Positions 25,736 through 34,608 of a DNA stretch of 64,000 nt are shown here, piece by piece. Location: positions 558,001 through 622,000 of the forward strand of contig MKUO01000001.1 of NCBI GenBank assembly GCA_001897855.1. Direction: 5' to 3'. Position 1 is the first letter of the stretch. Each line of letters starts with the position of its first letter. Under the pieces are notes generated by a model. It did no database searches. It was not told where the DNA came from and worked only from the letters and a program-made list of their open reading frames with translations. Source of the DNA: Bacteroidetes bacterium 43-93. Its GTDB lineage: Bacteria > Bacteroidota > Bacteroidia > Chitinophagales > Chitinophagaceae. Made by a program: the position numbers and the translations under genes.

Positions 25736-26434
25736 CTATCCGCCAAAATAATATTCGTTGATCTCCTGGTTCAGTTGGCTAGCGTACGGAATGTAATTGA
25801 TATCTTCTTTACTACCCAGGTACCGGTATTTTGGATATTTTTTTCCTAGTTTCCGGGCAGGTATCCATCGCAGATCATCACCATTTGGTGCAGGAGATGG
25901 AACTTTGTTGAAGTTCTTATCATAAACAACCAGGCAATCTTTTTTGGTACCAATAACATAGGCCCCGTCATTGGGATTATTCCCTGATGCATTATATTCA
26001 TCTGTTGTTGGCACCCTCGATCCGTAAATAATGATTTGGTATGGCTGCACCATACTGGATGCATTGGTTACCGCCTTCATATTCTTGTCCAGCAATATAC
26101 CGCTGAATTTTCCCTCTTTAATAAGCGTCGCGTTGGTATCGATATAATAATAAACCGGGACAGCATCAAAATGATCACTGAAATCATTGATCATTGCCTC
26201 CCTTACATGTGCTGCATCGTTTTTTATAGCAGCTACAAGTGTTTTATTACTGCCTTTCGAAAACCAATTTATTTTCCTGCTTTCTGTTGGTAGTTGTACT
26301 AATACAAATTTTGGAATATCATTCTCCCTAATATGCTTTTTCTTGATTAGCTGCGCTTTCAGGTTCATTGAAGAAAAGACTAAAACCACAGCGAAGGCAA
26401 CTTTCGTTATTTTTCCTATCATCGATTGATTCAT
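25736..26434 (-). CDS. secreted protein of unknown function
   Basis: 232 residues (or 228 from the Met at residue 5). An N-terminal hydrophobic segment ending 'SSMNLKAQ' is a signal peptide. The rest is soluble, with many Tyr and Asn residues and motifs such as 'FDAVPVYYYIDTN' and 'QPYQIIIYGSRVPTTDEYN'. I do not recognise a family. It lies downstream of the DUF2723 gene behind a strong terminator, so it is probably transcribed separately. Confidence 0.65.
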   Translation of the reverse strand: MNQSMIGKITKVAFAVVLVFSSMNLKAQLIKKKHIRENDIPKFVLVQLPTESRKINWFSKGSNKTLVAAIKNDAAHVREAMINDFSDHFDAVPVYYYIDTNATLIKEGKFSGILLDKNMKAVTNASSMVQPYQIIIYGSRVPTTDEYNASGNNPNDGAYVIGTKKDCLVVYDKNFNKVPSPAPNGDDLRWIPARKLGKKYPKYRYLGSKEDINYIPYASQLNQEINEYYFGG

Positions 26435-26449
26435 AATACAAAATTAAAA

Positions 26450-26477
26450 AATCCCCTTCCGTTATTGGAAGGGGATT
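26450..26477 (-). terminator. terminator of the DUF2723 gene
   Basis: AATCCCCTTCC (26450-26460) and GGAAGGGGATT (26467-26477) form an 11-bp perfect stem with a 6-nt loop. Read on the minus strand it is followed by TTTTTAATTTT. It lies 19 nt after the DUF2723 stop. Confidence 0.8.
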
Positions 26478-26496
26478 GTCAGCAGATTATAATTTT

Positions 26497-29400
26497 TTAC
26501 TGGCCACCGCCACCTTGCAGCGATTGCAGGTTCATATGCTCGGCTGCTCGTTTTGTAAGCATGTTTAGCTTCGCATCCCACTTACGGTAAGTATCCGTAT
26601 CGCCCGCGTTTTTGGCGAGTCCTGCCATTACGTTAATGATGGTAGCATCGCGTTGCACATCGCCGGCAAGCACATCGCGCTTACCTTCCGGCACAGATAA
26701 GATATAGTTAATATCGTCTTCTGAATTGCGTACCATTTTTTCAGCAAGCGCTTTACCTTTTTTCTTAGCGCTTTCTGTACCTACAAAATAGTATGCTTGT
26801 GCTACATAGTAGGCAGTACCGTCATAGAAGTAAGAGTGCTCTGATATTCCCTTCATTACCGCATCCAGCACTTCTTCAGCCTGTTGCTGCCTGCCGTTCA
26901 TGGTAAGCTCGCTGGCTATGCGTGCGCTGTTGATACGGAATGCCGCGAACATCAGGCGGTTCTTCTCATCAAAATATACATCGTTGCGTTCTGCATTGCC
27001 CCATTGATACACCTTTGTAAACAGGTTATAACTCTTATCCAGGTTCACAGAGCCCATATCCTGTTGTCTTGCTTTCAGCGAGTCATTCAGCTTAAATGGC
27101 ACCAGGCGATACATAATACCTTCCATACGCATATAATCGTCCATACCCTGGTAGTTATCACCGGGCAGGCCGCCGTTGAAGTAGATAGGTCGCTTCCAGC
27201 CCTGCTGCGCTATACCCGCTACTATGTTCATAATTGCAAGGTCATCTTTATAAGCGATCGTTTTAGGGAAAGTGAACTTCATCTCTGTGTTGATGTTGTT
27301 TGTATCAGCAGCGCTCAGCATGTTTTCAGACACCATTTGCGCTTTGCTCATACCAGGAAGGTAGAAGTTCTTGGTAGGGTAGTAGTTTTCCGCTTCGCCG
27401 GTCTGTGTCTGCAGTTTTGTTTGCGGATCGTCACTGGTCATGAATTTACAAACATCTATCAGGCTGATGTACTTGTCCTGAGGTACATCCGGGCTGGCAT
27501 AGTATTGCACATAGTTGTGATGATCACCTTCGTAAGCAGGTTTTTTCCATACCATAGGCACAGCATCGGCATCGTTTATTTTATAGTTCAGTTGGTCTAT
27601 ATACCAGTCGATACCCAGCAGGCTGGTGTTGATGATGCGAACGTCGGGCCTGATATGCTCTACTTCCTGCAGATACCACAATGGGTAGGTATCATTATCA
27701 CCGAATGTGAATATGATGGCATTTTTCTCTAAAGACATCAGTGCATCATACGCCGTAGCGCGCGCCAGTGTTTTATTAGAGCGATCGTGGTCGTTCCATT
27801 CTTCTTTAGCCATCAACACAGGTACTGCCAGCAGCGTTAATGCAATGGTAGCATAGGCACCTGCGGCACCCTTCACTGCTTTCTGCATCCAGTCGTTCAC
27901 CATCAGTACGCCGAGTCCTATCCATATAGCAAATGCATAGGTCGATCCCGCAAATGCGTAGTCACGCTCACGTGGTTGCAATGGCGGCATGTTCAGGTAA
28001 ATGGCAATGGCAATACCGGTAAAGAAGAATAATACCAGGGTAGTGATGCCATCTTCTTTGTTCCTGTTGAACTGGTATATCAAACCAAGGATACCCAGTA
28101 TCAACGGCAGCATATACAGGCTGTTGCGGGCATCGTTATTTCTATAACCATCCTGCATTTTATCCAGGTCTCCCAGTCCAAGGACGTTTTTGTCAATGAA
28201 AGGTATACCGGTTATCCAGCGGCCATTCTTAGGATTGGATGGGTTCATGCCTTGCAGGTCATTTTCGCGTCCGCTATAGTTCCATAAGAAATAACGCCAG
28301 TACATCCAGTTCATGTGATAACCGAAGAAGAAACTAAAGTTATCGGCTGTTGTCGGAGATTCATCAGGGCCTAAGCCTAGGAAGTCGCGATAATACTGAA
28401 TGTGCGAAGCCTCATTGTTGTCCCATATACGAGGGAAGAAACGTTTGCTGCTGGCATTGTACACAGGCTCCAGCTTTTTACCGATCACTTCATAGTAGTC
28501 TTTGCCATTTTTCTTGCTCATGCCATATTGGTCACCCTTGGTGGCATATTCGGTAGGCCTTTGGTCAAAGTCTTGTCCGAAGAACAATGGTTGTTGGCCA
28601 AATTGCTCCCGTTGCAGGTAAGAGGTAAGGCTCAAAACGTTGTCGGGATTGGTCATGTCAATAGGTACATCTGCCCTGGAGCGGATCAATGGCGCCAGGT
28701 AGCTGGAGAAGCCAATGATGATGAACATAACGCATAATATGCCTGTATGCACCAGGTACCATTGCTTTTTCTTTGCATAGATTAGCAAATACACCATTAC
28801 GCCGATAAGCAGCAGCATAAATACCAGTGCACCACTGTCAAATGGCAGGCCGAAGCTGTTTACAAACAGCAGGTCGAACTTAGAGGCAAGTATTGGCAAG
28901 CCTTGCAATACGCCAAATTGTACAAAACCTAAGAACACACAACCTACCAGGAAGGCAATGAATGTGCCCATTTTGGTAACCTCGTAGCGTTTAAAGTAAT
29001 AGACCATCGCTACCGCCGGTATAGCAAGTAAATTCAGTAAGTGAATGCCTACAGACAGGCCCATCATATAGGCTATGAATATCAGCCAGCGGTCAGCATA
29101 TTTTGTATTGGCTATATGTTCCCACTTCAGTATTGCCCAGAATACCAGGGCCGTGAAGAAGGAAGAGGTAGCGTACACCTCTGCTTCTACCGCAGAGAAC
29201 CAGAATGTATCAGAGAATGTATAGGCAAGCGCACCAACAAGGCCGGCACCCATAATAAGGGTAGTTTGCAGGCTGTTAGGTTCGTCATTGGCCGCTGTGA
29301 GTTTTTTTGCAAAGTGTGTGATCGTCCAGAAAAGGAACAGGATCGTTAATCCGCTGGCTATTGCAGACCATGCGTTGATAAACAAGGCAACTTTAGCCAG

Positions 29401-29610
29401 GTCTCCACCTGCCAGTAATCCAAACATCCTTTGGATCATCATAAACAGTGGGGCGCCGGGGGAGTGGCCTACCTCTATTTTATAGGCACAGGACAGGAAC
29501 TCACCACAATCCCAAAAGCTTACTGTGGGTTCCATAGTTTTCAGGTATACCAGTGTCGCTATGGCACCTGTGATCCAACCAACAAGGTTGTTGACTTTGC
29601 GAAAATTCAT
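26497..29610 (-). CDS. DUF2723 multi-pass membrane protein (TMEM260-like)
   Basis: 1037 residues. The N-terminal half has about a dozen membrane helices and the DUF2723 signature near the start: 'MEPTVSFWDCGEFLSCAYKIEVGHSPGAPLF' (FWDCGEF at 32-38). The acidic pair in the first periplasmic loop is the layout of GT-C fold glycosyltransferases. The C-terminal ~400 residues are soluble and tetratricopeptide-like. The human relative TMEM260 is reported as an O-mannosyltransferase, so a role in protein O-glycosylation is plausible but inferred. Bacteroidota genomes usually carry one such large protein. Monocistronic, with its own terminator. Confidence 0.85.
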   Translation of the reverse strand: MNFRKVNNLVGWITGAIATLVYLKTMEPTVSFWDCGEFLSCAYKIEVGHSPGAPLFMMIQRMFGLLAGGDLAKVALFINAWSAIASGLTILFLFWTITHFAKKLTAANDEPNSLQTTLIMGAGLVGALAYTFSDTFWFSAVEAEVYATSSFFTALVFWAILKWEHIANTKYADRWLIFIAYMMGLSVGIHLLNLLAIPAVAMVYYFKRYEVTKMGTFIAFLVGCVFLGFVQFGVLQGLPILASKFDLLFVNSFGLPFDSGALVFMLLLIGVMVYLLIYAKKKQWYLVHTGILCVMFIIIGFSSYLAPLIRSRADVPIDMTNPDNVLSLTSYLQREQFGQQPLFFGQDFDQRPTEYATKGDQYGMSKKNGKDYYEVIGKKLEPVYNASSKRFFPRIWDNNEASHIQYYRDFLGLGPDESPTTADNFSFFFGYHMNWMYWRYFLWNYSGRENDLQGMNPSNPKNGRWITGIPFIDKNVLGLGDLDKMQDGYRNNDARNSLYMLPLILGILGLIYQFNRNKEDGITTLVLFFFTGIAIAIYLNMPPLQPRERDYAFAGSTYAFAIWIGLGVLMVNDWMQKAVKGAAGAYATIALTLLAVPVLMAKEEWNDHDRSNKTLARATAYDALMSLEKNAIIFTFGDNDTYPLWYLQEVEHIRPDVRIINTSLLGIDWYIDQLNYKINDADAVPMVWKKPAYEGDHHNYVQYYASPDVPQDKYISLIDVCKFMTSDDPQTKLQTQTGEAENYYPTKNFYLPGMSKAQMVSENMLSAADTNNINTEMKFTFPKTIAYKDDLAIMNIVAGIAQQGWKRPIYFNGGLPGDNYQGMDDYMRMEGIMYRLVPFKLNDSLKARQQDMGSVNLDKSYNLFTKVYQWGNAERNDVYFDEKNRLMFAAFRINSARIASELTMNGRQQQAEEVLDAVMKGISEHSYFYDGTAYYVAQAYYFVGTESAKKKGKALAEKMVRNSEDDINYILSVPEGKRDVLAGDVQRDATIINVMAGLAKNAGDTDTYRKWDAKLNMLTKRAAEHMNLQSLQGGGGQ

Positions 29611-29632
29611 GCAGCTTTATTTAGACAGGCAA

Positions 29633-29640
29633 CAAAAATA
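29633..29640 (-). promoter_or_regulatory. candidate -7 element of the DUF2723 gene
   Basis: Minus-strand TATTTTTG fits TAnnTTTG, 22 nt before the start codon at 29610. No clear -33. Confidence 0.4.
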
Positions 29641-29727
29641 GAAAAATACACGTATGCGCCTAATACGCCTAACGGAATTAACATATTTATATGTTTGTGG
29701 TTTGCTATATCAAACGCAGTATAAAGG

Positions 29728-30162
29728 TTATATCAGCAGATGGCTCAGGTTCTTCAGCCTGTCGGTAGGTATCAGTTGCGCCAGCTGAATATCGGGGAAG
29801 TGATAAAGATATTGTATGATGTTTTCCGCCTCATCTTCCGCACAGGCACATTCTACTTTCCACAGGTAGTCCAGTTGCTTTAATTCAGGCAATAAAAACT
29901 GGGCGCCGTTCTTCAGTTTGTAGATCGTATAGATGCCACCGTTTAACGGTACCTGGTATTCAAAAAAATGGAAAGAATATTGTTGGTCTTTTGCATGGAT
30001 GGTGATATCCATTTCCGGCCTGCGGACAAAATCCATGTCCAGTTTATTGTTAACCTCATGGCAAAATTTATGAGGGGAGAGGCTGGTGCTGATGCCGATG
30101 AGGGCAGTGTCAGAAAACTCGCGTTCCTGTATCGCCGCCATATCCAACACCTGCTTTGCCAT
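29728..30162 (-). CDS. IPExxxVDY family protein
   Basis: 144 residues, cytosolic, no signal. The diagnostic motif appears as 'LPELKQLDYLWKVE' (about residues 90-103), preceded by 'FEYQVPLNGGIYTIYKLKN'. This is a small Bacteroidota-specific family of unknown role, often near rnc or fatty-acid genes in other genomes. Here it is alone between DUF2723 and the SPFH gene. Confidence 0.75.
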   Translation of the reverse strand: MAKQVLDMAAIQEREFSDTALIGISTSLSPHKFCHEVNNKLDMDFVRRPEMDITIHAKDQQYSFHFFEYQVPLNGGIYTIYKLKNGAQFLLPELKQLDYLWKVECACAEDEAENIIQYLYHFPDIQLAQLIPTDRLKNLSHLLI

Positions 30163-30226
30163 GAAATATTATGATTACACATCAAATTTCGCCCATCTTT
30201 GTATATTTCCAAATAATTAGATCATT

Positions 30227-31165
30227 ATGGCTGCCCTTATTATTGCCGGTATTGTTGTACTATACCTCTTGTTTTCTTTAGTAACGGTGCGCCAGGGTAC
30301 GGTGGCTGTAATTACCACGTTCGGTAAGTTTCGCCGAATTCTGCGCCCGGGGTTGAATATGAGAGTTCCGATCATAGAAACCATTTACAGGCGTATATCA
30401 TACCAAAACCGTTCGATAGAACTTAAGTTCTAGGCCATTACACAGGATCAGGCCAATGTGAACTTTTCGGCTATGTTACTGTATGCGGTGCTGAATGAAG
30501 AGTCTCAAACCATACAAAACGTAGCTTTTAAGTTTGTGGATGAGCGCAACTTTATGCAGGCGCTCATACGCAGTGTGGAAGGCGCTGTACGTGCATACGT
30601 GGCCACCAAAAAGCAGTCAGAAATACTGCAATTGCGCACCGAGATCATTTTTCATGTAAAGGAGCAATTGGATAAGCAATTGGAAGACTGGGGCTACCAT
30701 TTGCTTGATCTTCAGCTAAACGATATCGCATTTGATGAAGCCATCATGCGTTCTATGGCACAGGTGGTAGCATCTAACAACCTGAAGGCTGCCGCAGAGA
30801 ACGAAGGGCAGGCTTTGTTGATTACCAAAACTAAGGCAGCCGAGGCGGAAGGTAATTTCATAAAGATATCTGCTGAAGCCGAACGCCAGGCGTCTCAGTT
30901 ACGGGGGCAGGGTGTGGCATTATTCCGGGAAGAAGTGGCCCGCGGCATGGCAGTTGCGGCCAAAGAGATGCAAAATGCCAATCTCGACGCGTCTTTTATC
31001 CTTTTCTCGATGTGGACCGATGCCATCAAACATTTCGCGGAGAACGGTAAAGGCAACACCATATTCCTCGATGGGTCTAATGAAAATATGCAGCGTACAA
31101 TGCAGCAATTGATGTCTATCAGCCAGCAGTCAAATATTGTAAAAAATAATAGCGGACACCAATAG
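30227..31165 (+). pseudogene. SPFH/band-7 protein interrupted by an in-frame TAG
   Basis: The first segment (68 residues) has a membrane anchor and 'VRQGTVAVITTFGKFRRILRPGLN', the start of an SPFH domain. A TAG at 30431-30433 follows '...NRSIELKF'. The same frame then continues unbroken for 244 codons: 'AITQDQANVNFSAMLLYAVLNEE', 'FKFVDERNFMQALIRSVEG', then a coiled coil ('AEAEGNFIKISAEAERQASQLRGQG') and 'FMDG'-like end. Related proteins have Gln there (FQAITQDQANV), so a single C-to-T change (CAG to TAG) explains it. This would be a flotillin/stomatin-like membrane scaffold. The start of the second half (ATG at 30473) lacks the anchor. Real decay, a sequencing error or amber read-through are open. 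Confidence 0.8.
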
Positions 31166-31232
31166 GATTTAGGTACTTTTGCCCGGTTATGCCCATATAC
31201 AGGCAATGTAGCAGTAGTTTTGATTTAAGTAA

Positions 31233-31262
31233 TTTGTTATTTCAAACTATCCACTAATTTTG
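31233..31262 (+). promoter_or_regulatory. promoter of purA
   Basis: TTTG (31233-31236), an 18-nt spacer and TAATTTTG (31255-31262) give both elements of the consensus. The leader would be about 11 nt. Confidence 0.65.
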
Positions 31263-31279
31263 GGCGCGAATTTTTTTCT

Positions 31280-32545
31280 ATGATAGATGTATTGTTAGGG
31301 TTGCAGTGGGGTGACGAGGGCAAGGGTAAGATAGTAGATTACCTTGCGCATAAGTATGATATTATTGCCCGCTTCCAGGGTGGCCCTAATGCAGGGCATA
31401 CCTTGTATGTAAACGGCGTAAAGGTGGTATTGCGTACCATACCTTCCGGTGTGTTTCACGATCATTGCCTGAACCTGATAGGCAATGGTGTGGTAATAGA
31501 CCCGGTAGCTTTAAAGGGAGAAATAGAACAGCTATTAGCAATCAGGCCCAATGTATTAAGCAGGTTATTTATAGCACATCGCGCCCACTTGATATTACCA
31601 ACACATCGTGCATTGGATGCAGCTTCTGAAGCCGCAAAGGGTAGTGATAAGATTGGTTCTACACTCAAAGGCATCGGCCCTGCCTATATGGATAAAACAG
31701 GCCGCAATGGCTTGAGGGTAGGGGACATTTTAAGTAAAGATTTCCAGCAGAGGTATAATAAACTGAAGGAAAAGCATCTGCAGATGCTGGCACAATACGA
31801 TCAGAAGATCGAATGGGAAGAATGGGAGCAACCATTTATGGAAGCTGTGGAATATCTCCGTACATTACAGATAGTGAATGCAGAATACTGGCTGGAAGAC
31901 CACCTGAAAAGTGGCAAACAAATATTGGCAGAAGGGGCTCAGGGCAGCATGTTGGATATCGACTACGGTACTTACCCGTTTGTTACCTCCTCCAATACCA
32001 TCGCTGCAGGCGTGTGCGCCGGTTTAGGCGTTGCCCCTGTACACATTGGCGAAGTGTATGGTATAACAAAAGCTTACTGTACACGTGTAGGCAGCGGTCC
32101 GTTCCCAACAGAGCTGGATGATGAAACAGGTGAAGCGCTGCGCAAAGCCGGTAACGAATTCGGCGCGGTTACAGGCCGTTCCCGCCGTTGTGGCTGGATA
32201 GACCTGGTGGCATTACGTTATACTGTGATGCTGAGTGGTGTTACCAAATTAATTATGACTAAAACAGATGTGCTGGATGAGTTTAATCCCATCAAGGCAG
32301 CTGTTGCTTATAAAATAGATGGCAAAGAAACTAAGGAAATGCCTTATGATCTTTGCAGTACCGATGTAGAACCTGTTTATGAAACTTTCCCCGGTTGGGA
32401 TAAACCTTTGAGCACCTGCACTAGTTTTGAAGACACGCCGCAAGTATTTAAAGACTACTGCAAATTTGTAGAACAATATTTAGGCACAAAAATTGGTTTC
32501 GTTTCTAATGGTACCGGCCGCGATCAACTGCTGGTAATTGGTTAA
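31280..32545 (+). CDS. purA: adenylosuccinate synthetase
   Basis: 421 residues, the normal length. 'GLQWGDEGKGKIVD' (7-20) is the GTP-binding glycine loop with catalytic D12; H40 lies in 'GGPNAGHTLY'. 'GTTGRSRRCGWIDLV'-type 'VTGRSRRCGW' and 'FVSNGTGRDQ' near the end complete the signature. It joins IMP and aspartate with GTP, the first committed step to AMP. Own promoter, no other purine gene in the window. Confidence 0.96.
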   Translation: MIDVLLGLQWGDEGKGKIVDYLAHKYDIIARFQGGPNAGHTLYVNGVKVVLRTIPSGVFHDHCLNLIGNGVVIDPVALKGEIEQLLAIRPNVLSRLFIAHRAHLILPTHRALDAASEAAKGSDKIGSTLKGIGPAYMDKTGRNGLRVGDILSKDFQQRYNKLKEKHLQMLAQYDQKIEWEEWEQPFMEAVEYLRTLQIVNAEYWLEDHLKSGKQILAEGAQGSMLDIDYGTYPFVTSSNTIAAGVCAGLGVAPVHIGEVYGITKAYCTRVGSGPFPTELDDETGEALRKAGNEFGAVTGRSRRCGWIDLVALRYTVMLSGVTKLIMTKTDVLDEFNPIKAAVAYKIDGKETKEMPYDLCSTDVEPVYETFPGWDKPLSTCTSFEDTPQVFKDYCKFVEQYLGTKIGFVSNGTGRDQLLVIG

Positions 32546-32623
32546 GAAAAAAAATTATGTTTTTGTATCTGAAAAAAAATTTGGGAATTTCGTTAAACAA
32601 TTAAAATTTTACGTCATCAAGGT

Positions 32624-33091
32624 ATGAGTGCTATGAAATCCGACTCAAATAAAAAAAGTACGACTAAGAAATCTGCACCGGCTAAGTCGGCTGCAAAGAA
32701 AGCATCTAAGCCTGCAAAAAAGGCGGTAGATGATGACGATGATGATGAACTGGAAGAGGAGCTAGATGAGCAACCGAAGAAAAAAACGGCTGTAAAAAAA
32801 GCTACTACAGGTAAGGCTAAACGTTCTGACGACGATGATGATGACGATGACGACGATGTGGATGATGATGATTTTGATGATGATGACGACGACTTCGATA
32901 GCGATGACGATGAGGACTTTGATCTGGACAAGGACTTTGAAGAATTCGATCTGCCAAAATCCAAGGGCAAAACCGGCGGTGCTGCTAAAAAGTCTTCAAA
33001 AGGAGATGACTTTGATGTAGATGATGATTTCAAAGACCTGGGCTTCTTTAGCGAAGACACCGGCTTCGATGACGATGATGACGATTTCTAA
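32624..33091 (+). CDS. extremely acidic low-complexity protein with Lys-rich N-terminus
   Basis: 155 residues. Residues 1-70 are Lys/Ala/Ser-rich, resembling a histone-H1-like tail ('KKSAPAKSAAKKASKPAKKA'), interrupted by a run of Asp. Residues 70-110 and the last ten are almost pure Asp, with Phe and Val between. No fold or catalytic motif is recognisable. It has a good start (ATG 32624, with a second Met at residue 4) and ends 6 nt before pabB, so it is probably co-transcribed. The charge pattern suggests a disordered nucleic-acid or metal/cation-binding protein, but this is a guess. Confidence 0.6.
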   Translation: MSAMKSDSNKKSTTKKSAPAKSAAKKASKPAKKAVDDDDDDELEEELDEQPKKKTAVKKATTGKAKRSDDDDDDDDDDVDDDDFDDDDDDFDSDDDEDFDLDKDFEEFDLPKSKGKTGGAAKKSSKGDDFDVDDDFKDLGFFSEDTGFDDDDDDF

Positions 33092-33097
33092 TTAAAC

Positions 33098-34396
33098 GTG
33101 CTTTGTTTGCAAAGACAAAAAGGTACATATCAGATTGCCTCGGGGCAATACAAGGAAATAAAAGATAAAATGCTGAATTGGGCCAACCGGTTCAGCATTT
33201 TAGTTTTCCTGGATAGTAATGGGTATACAGATCCGTATAGCCGTTATGAATGTCTTGCAGGCGTAGGTTCCAATGTTGATTGCTATAGCCTCGATCAGCT
33301 ACATAAGCTCCATACAATACATAGCGACTGGTTCTTTGGCCATATCTGCTACGATTATAAAAACGAACTGGAACCGTTCCTTTCATCCAGGCACGAAACG
33401 CTTAAGGGCTGGAGCGATGATGAGTTTTATTTCTTTCGTCCACAGGTTGTCTGTTATATAGATGCAGCTAAAACACAATTATGCATCGAAACATTGGTGC
33501 AGTCACCACAGTCTGTGTATGAAGAGATAATGGCAACTGTGACAGATAATCCAGGTAAACTGCCCACAGTTCAATTTAATCAAAGAATTGGTAAACAAGA
33601 CTATATCGATACCATTCAAAGGTTAAGAAAGCATATTGAAGACGGTGATTGTTATGAGATCAATTATTGCAACGAGGGTTATGCAGAAGATGTTGAGATA
33701 GATCCTTTGCAGGCATATAAAGCATTGAACAGGTTATCTCCGGCTCCTTTTGCAGCGTACTATGCTAACAATGGCAATTACCTGATGTGTGCCAGCCCAG
33801 AGCGTTACCTGTACAAAAACGACAATATAGTTTTATCTCAGCCTATTAAAGGCACTGCCCCAAGAGACGCAGATGAAGTCCACGATAATGCCAACAAAGA
33901 AGCGCTTTATAAAAGCATTAAGGAAAGGGCAGAGAATGTAATGATAGTAGACCTTGTGCGGAATGATCTTGCCCGTAGCTGTGATGTAGGCAGCGTACGG
34001 GTCAATGAGTTGTTTGGAATATATAGTTTCCCGCAGGTGCACCAGATGATATCAACCGTTTCCGGCAGGCTAAAAGAAGGGAACACGTTTACAGATGCTA
34101 TCAGGTATAGCTTCCCTATGGGCAGTATGACCGGTGCACCCAAGATAAAAGTAATGGAACTGATAGACCTGTATGAGCAGGCACGGCGTGAGCTGTTTTC
34201 AGGTTGTGTGGGCTATATAACACCTTCAGGAGATATGGATTTAAACGTGATCATTCGGAGTTTGTTTTATAACGAAGGAACCGGGTATCTCAGCTACCAG
34301 GCAGGAGGGGCTATTACCTATGATAGCGATCCTGCAAAGGAGTGGGAGGAAATGCGCCTGAAAGCATCCGCGGTAGAGCGCATATTTAAAGCCTAG
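33098..34396 (+). CDS. pabB: aminodeoxychorismate synthase component I
   Basis: 432 residues from a GTG at 33098. The first in-frame ATG (33170) would cut into an N-terminal strand that family members have. The chorismate-binding domain is complete: 'PIKGTAPR' (249-256, with Lys251 as the PabB nucleophile, unlike PIAGT of TrpE), 'ENVMIVDLVRNDLAR', 'FPMGSMTGAPKIKVMELI' and 'SGCVGYITPSGDMDLNVIIRS'. With glutamine amidotransferase PabA it makes 4-amino-4-deoxychorismate for folate. PabA and PabC are not adjacent. Confidence 0.88.
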   Translation: MLCLQRQKGTYQIASGQYKEIKDKMLNWANRFSILVFLDSNGYTDPYSRYECLAGVGSNVDCYSLDQLHKLHTIHSDWFFGHICYDYKNELEPFLSSRHETLKGWSDDEFYFFRPQVVCYIDAAKTQLCIETLVQSPQSVYEEIMATVTDNPGKLPTVQFNQRIGKQDYIDTIQRLRKHIEDGDCYEINYCNEGYAEDVEIDPLQAYKALNRLSPAPFAAYYANNGNYLMCASPERYLYKNDNIVLSQPIKGTAPRDADEVHDNANKEALYKSIKERAENVMIVDLVRNDLARSCDVGSVRVNELFGIYSFPQVHQMISTVSGRLKEGNTFTDAIRYSFPMGSMTGAPKIKVMELIDLYEQARRELFSGCVGYITPSGDMDLNVIIRSLFYNEGTGYLSYQAGGAITYDSDPAKEWEEMRLKASAVERIFKA

Positions 34397-34478
34397 AATA
34401 TATTTAACTCCCAGTTAGTATAGTTGCCCGCAGCCAACAAATTTTAATTAAAACTAAAGTTTGGCAAACAATTTGCTT

Positions 34479-34505
34479 TGATCTAATCAGAACGAATTTA
34501 GATCA
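34479..34505. repeat. 8-bp inverted repeat in the pabB-metX spacer
   Basis: TGATCTAA (34479-34486) and TTAGATCA (34498-34505) are perfect complements with an 11-nt loop. No U-tract, so not a standard terminator. The 212-nt spacer otherwise holds only the metX terminator. Confidence 0.3.
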
Positions 34506-34565
34506 TTGTCTGCTACCCACAATTATACCCCTCCTTAAGCGCTATTGCGATGTATATTTTGAACA

Positions 34566-34598
34566 AATAAAGCACGGACTTAATATCCGTGCTTTATT
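34566..34598. terminator. terminator between convergent pabB and metX
   Basis: AATAAAGCACGGA (34566-34578) and TCCGTGCTTTATT (34586-34598) form a 13-bp perfect stem with a 7-nt loop, ending 11 nt from the metX stop. It works for metX and may stop pabB transcription too. Confidence 0.8.
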
Positions 34599-34608
34599 AT
34601 TGTTATCG

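Noticed and set aside
26439-26446. Minus-strand TAATTTTG just before the 26434 gene
   Set aside because: It coincides with the U-tract of the DUF2723 terminator and lies only 4 nt from the ATG, so the match may be accidental.
26884-27732. 282-residue plus-strand open frame
   Set aside because: Lies wholly antisense to the DUF2723 gene, has no family resemblance and atypical His/Val-rich composition.
32617-33060. Ser-rich open frame (147 residues) on the minus strand
   Set aside because: It is the complement of the GAT/GAC-rich poly-Asp gene, which keeps the other strand open as Ser codons. No sensible start context.
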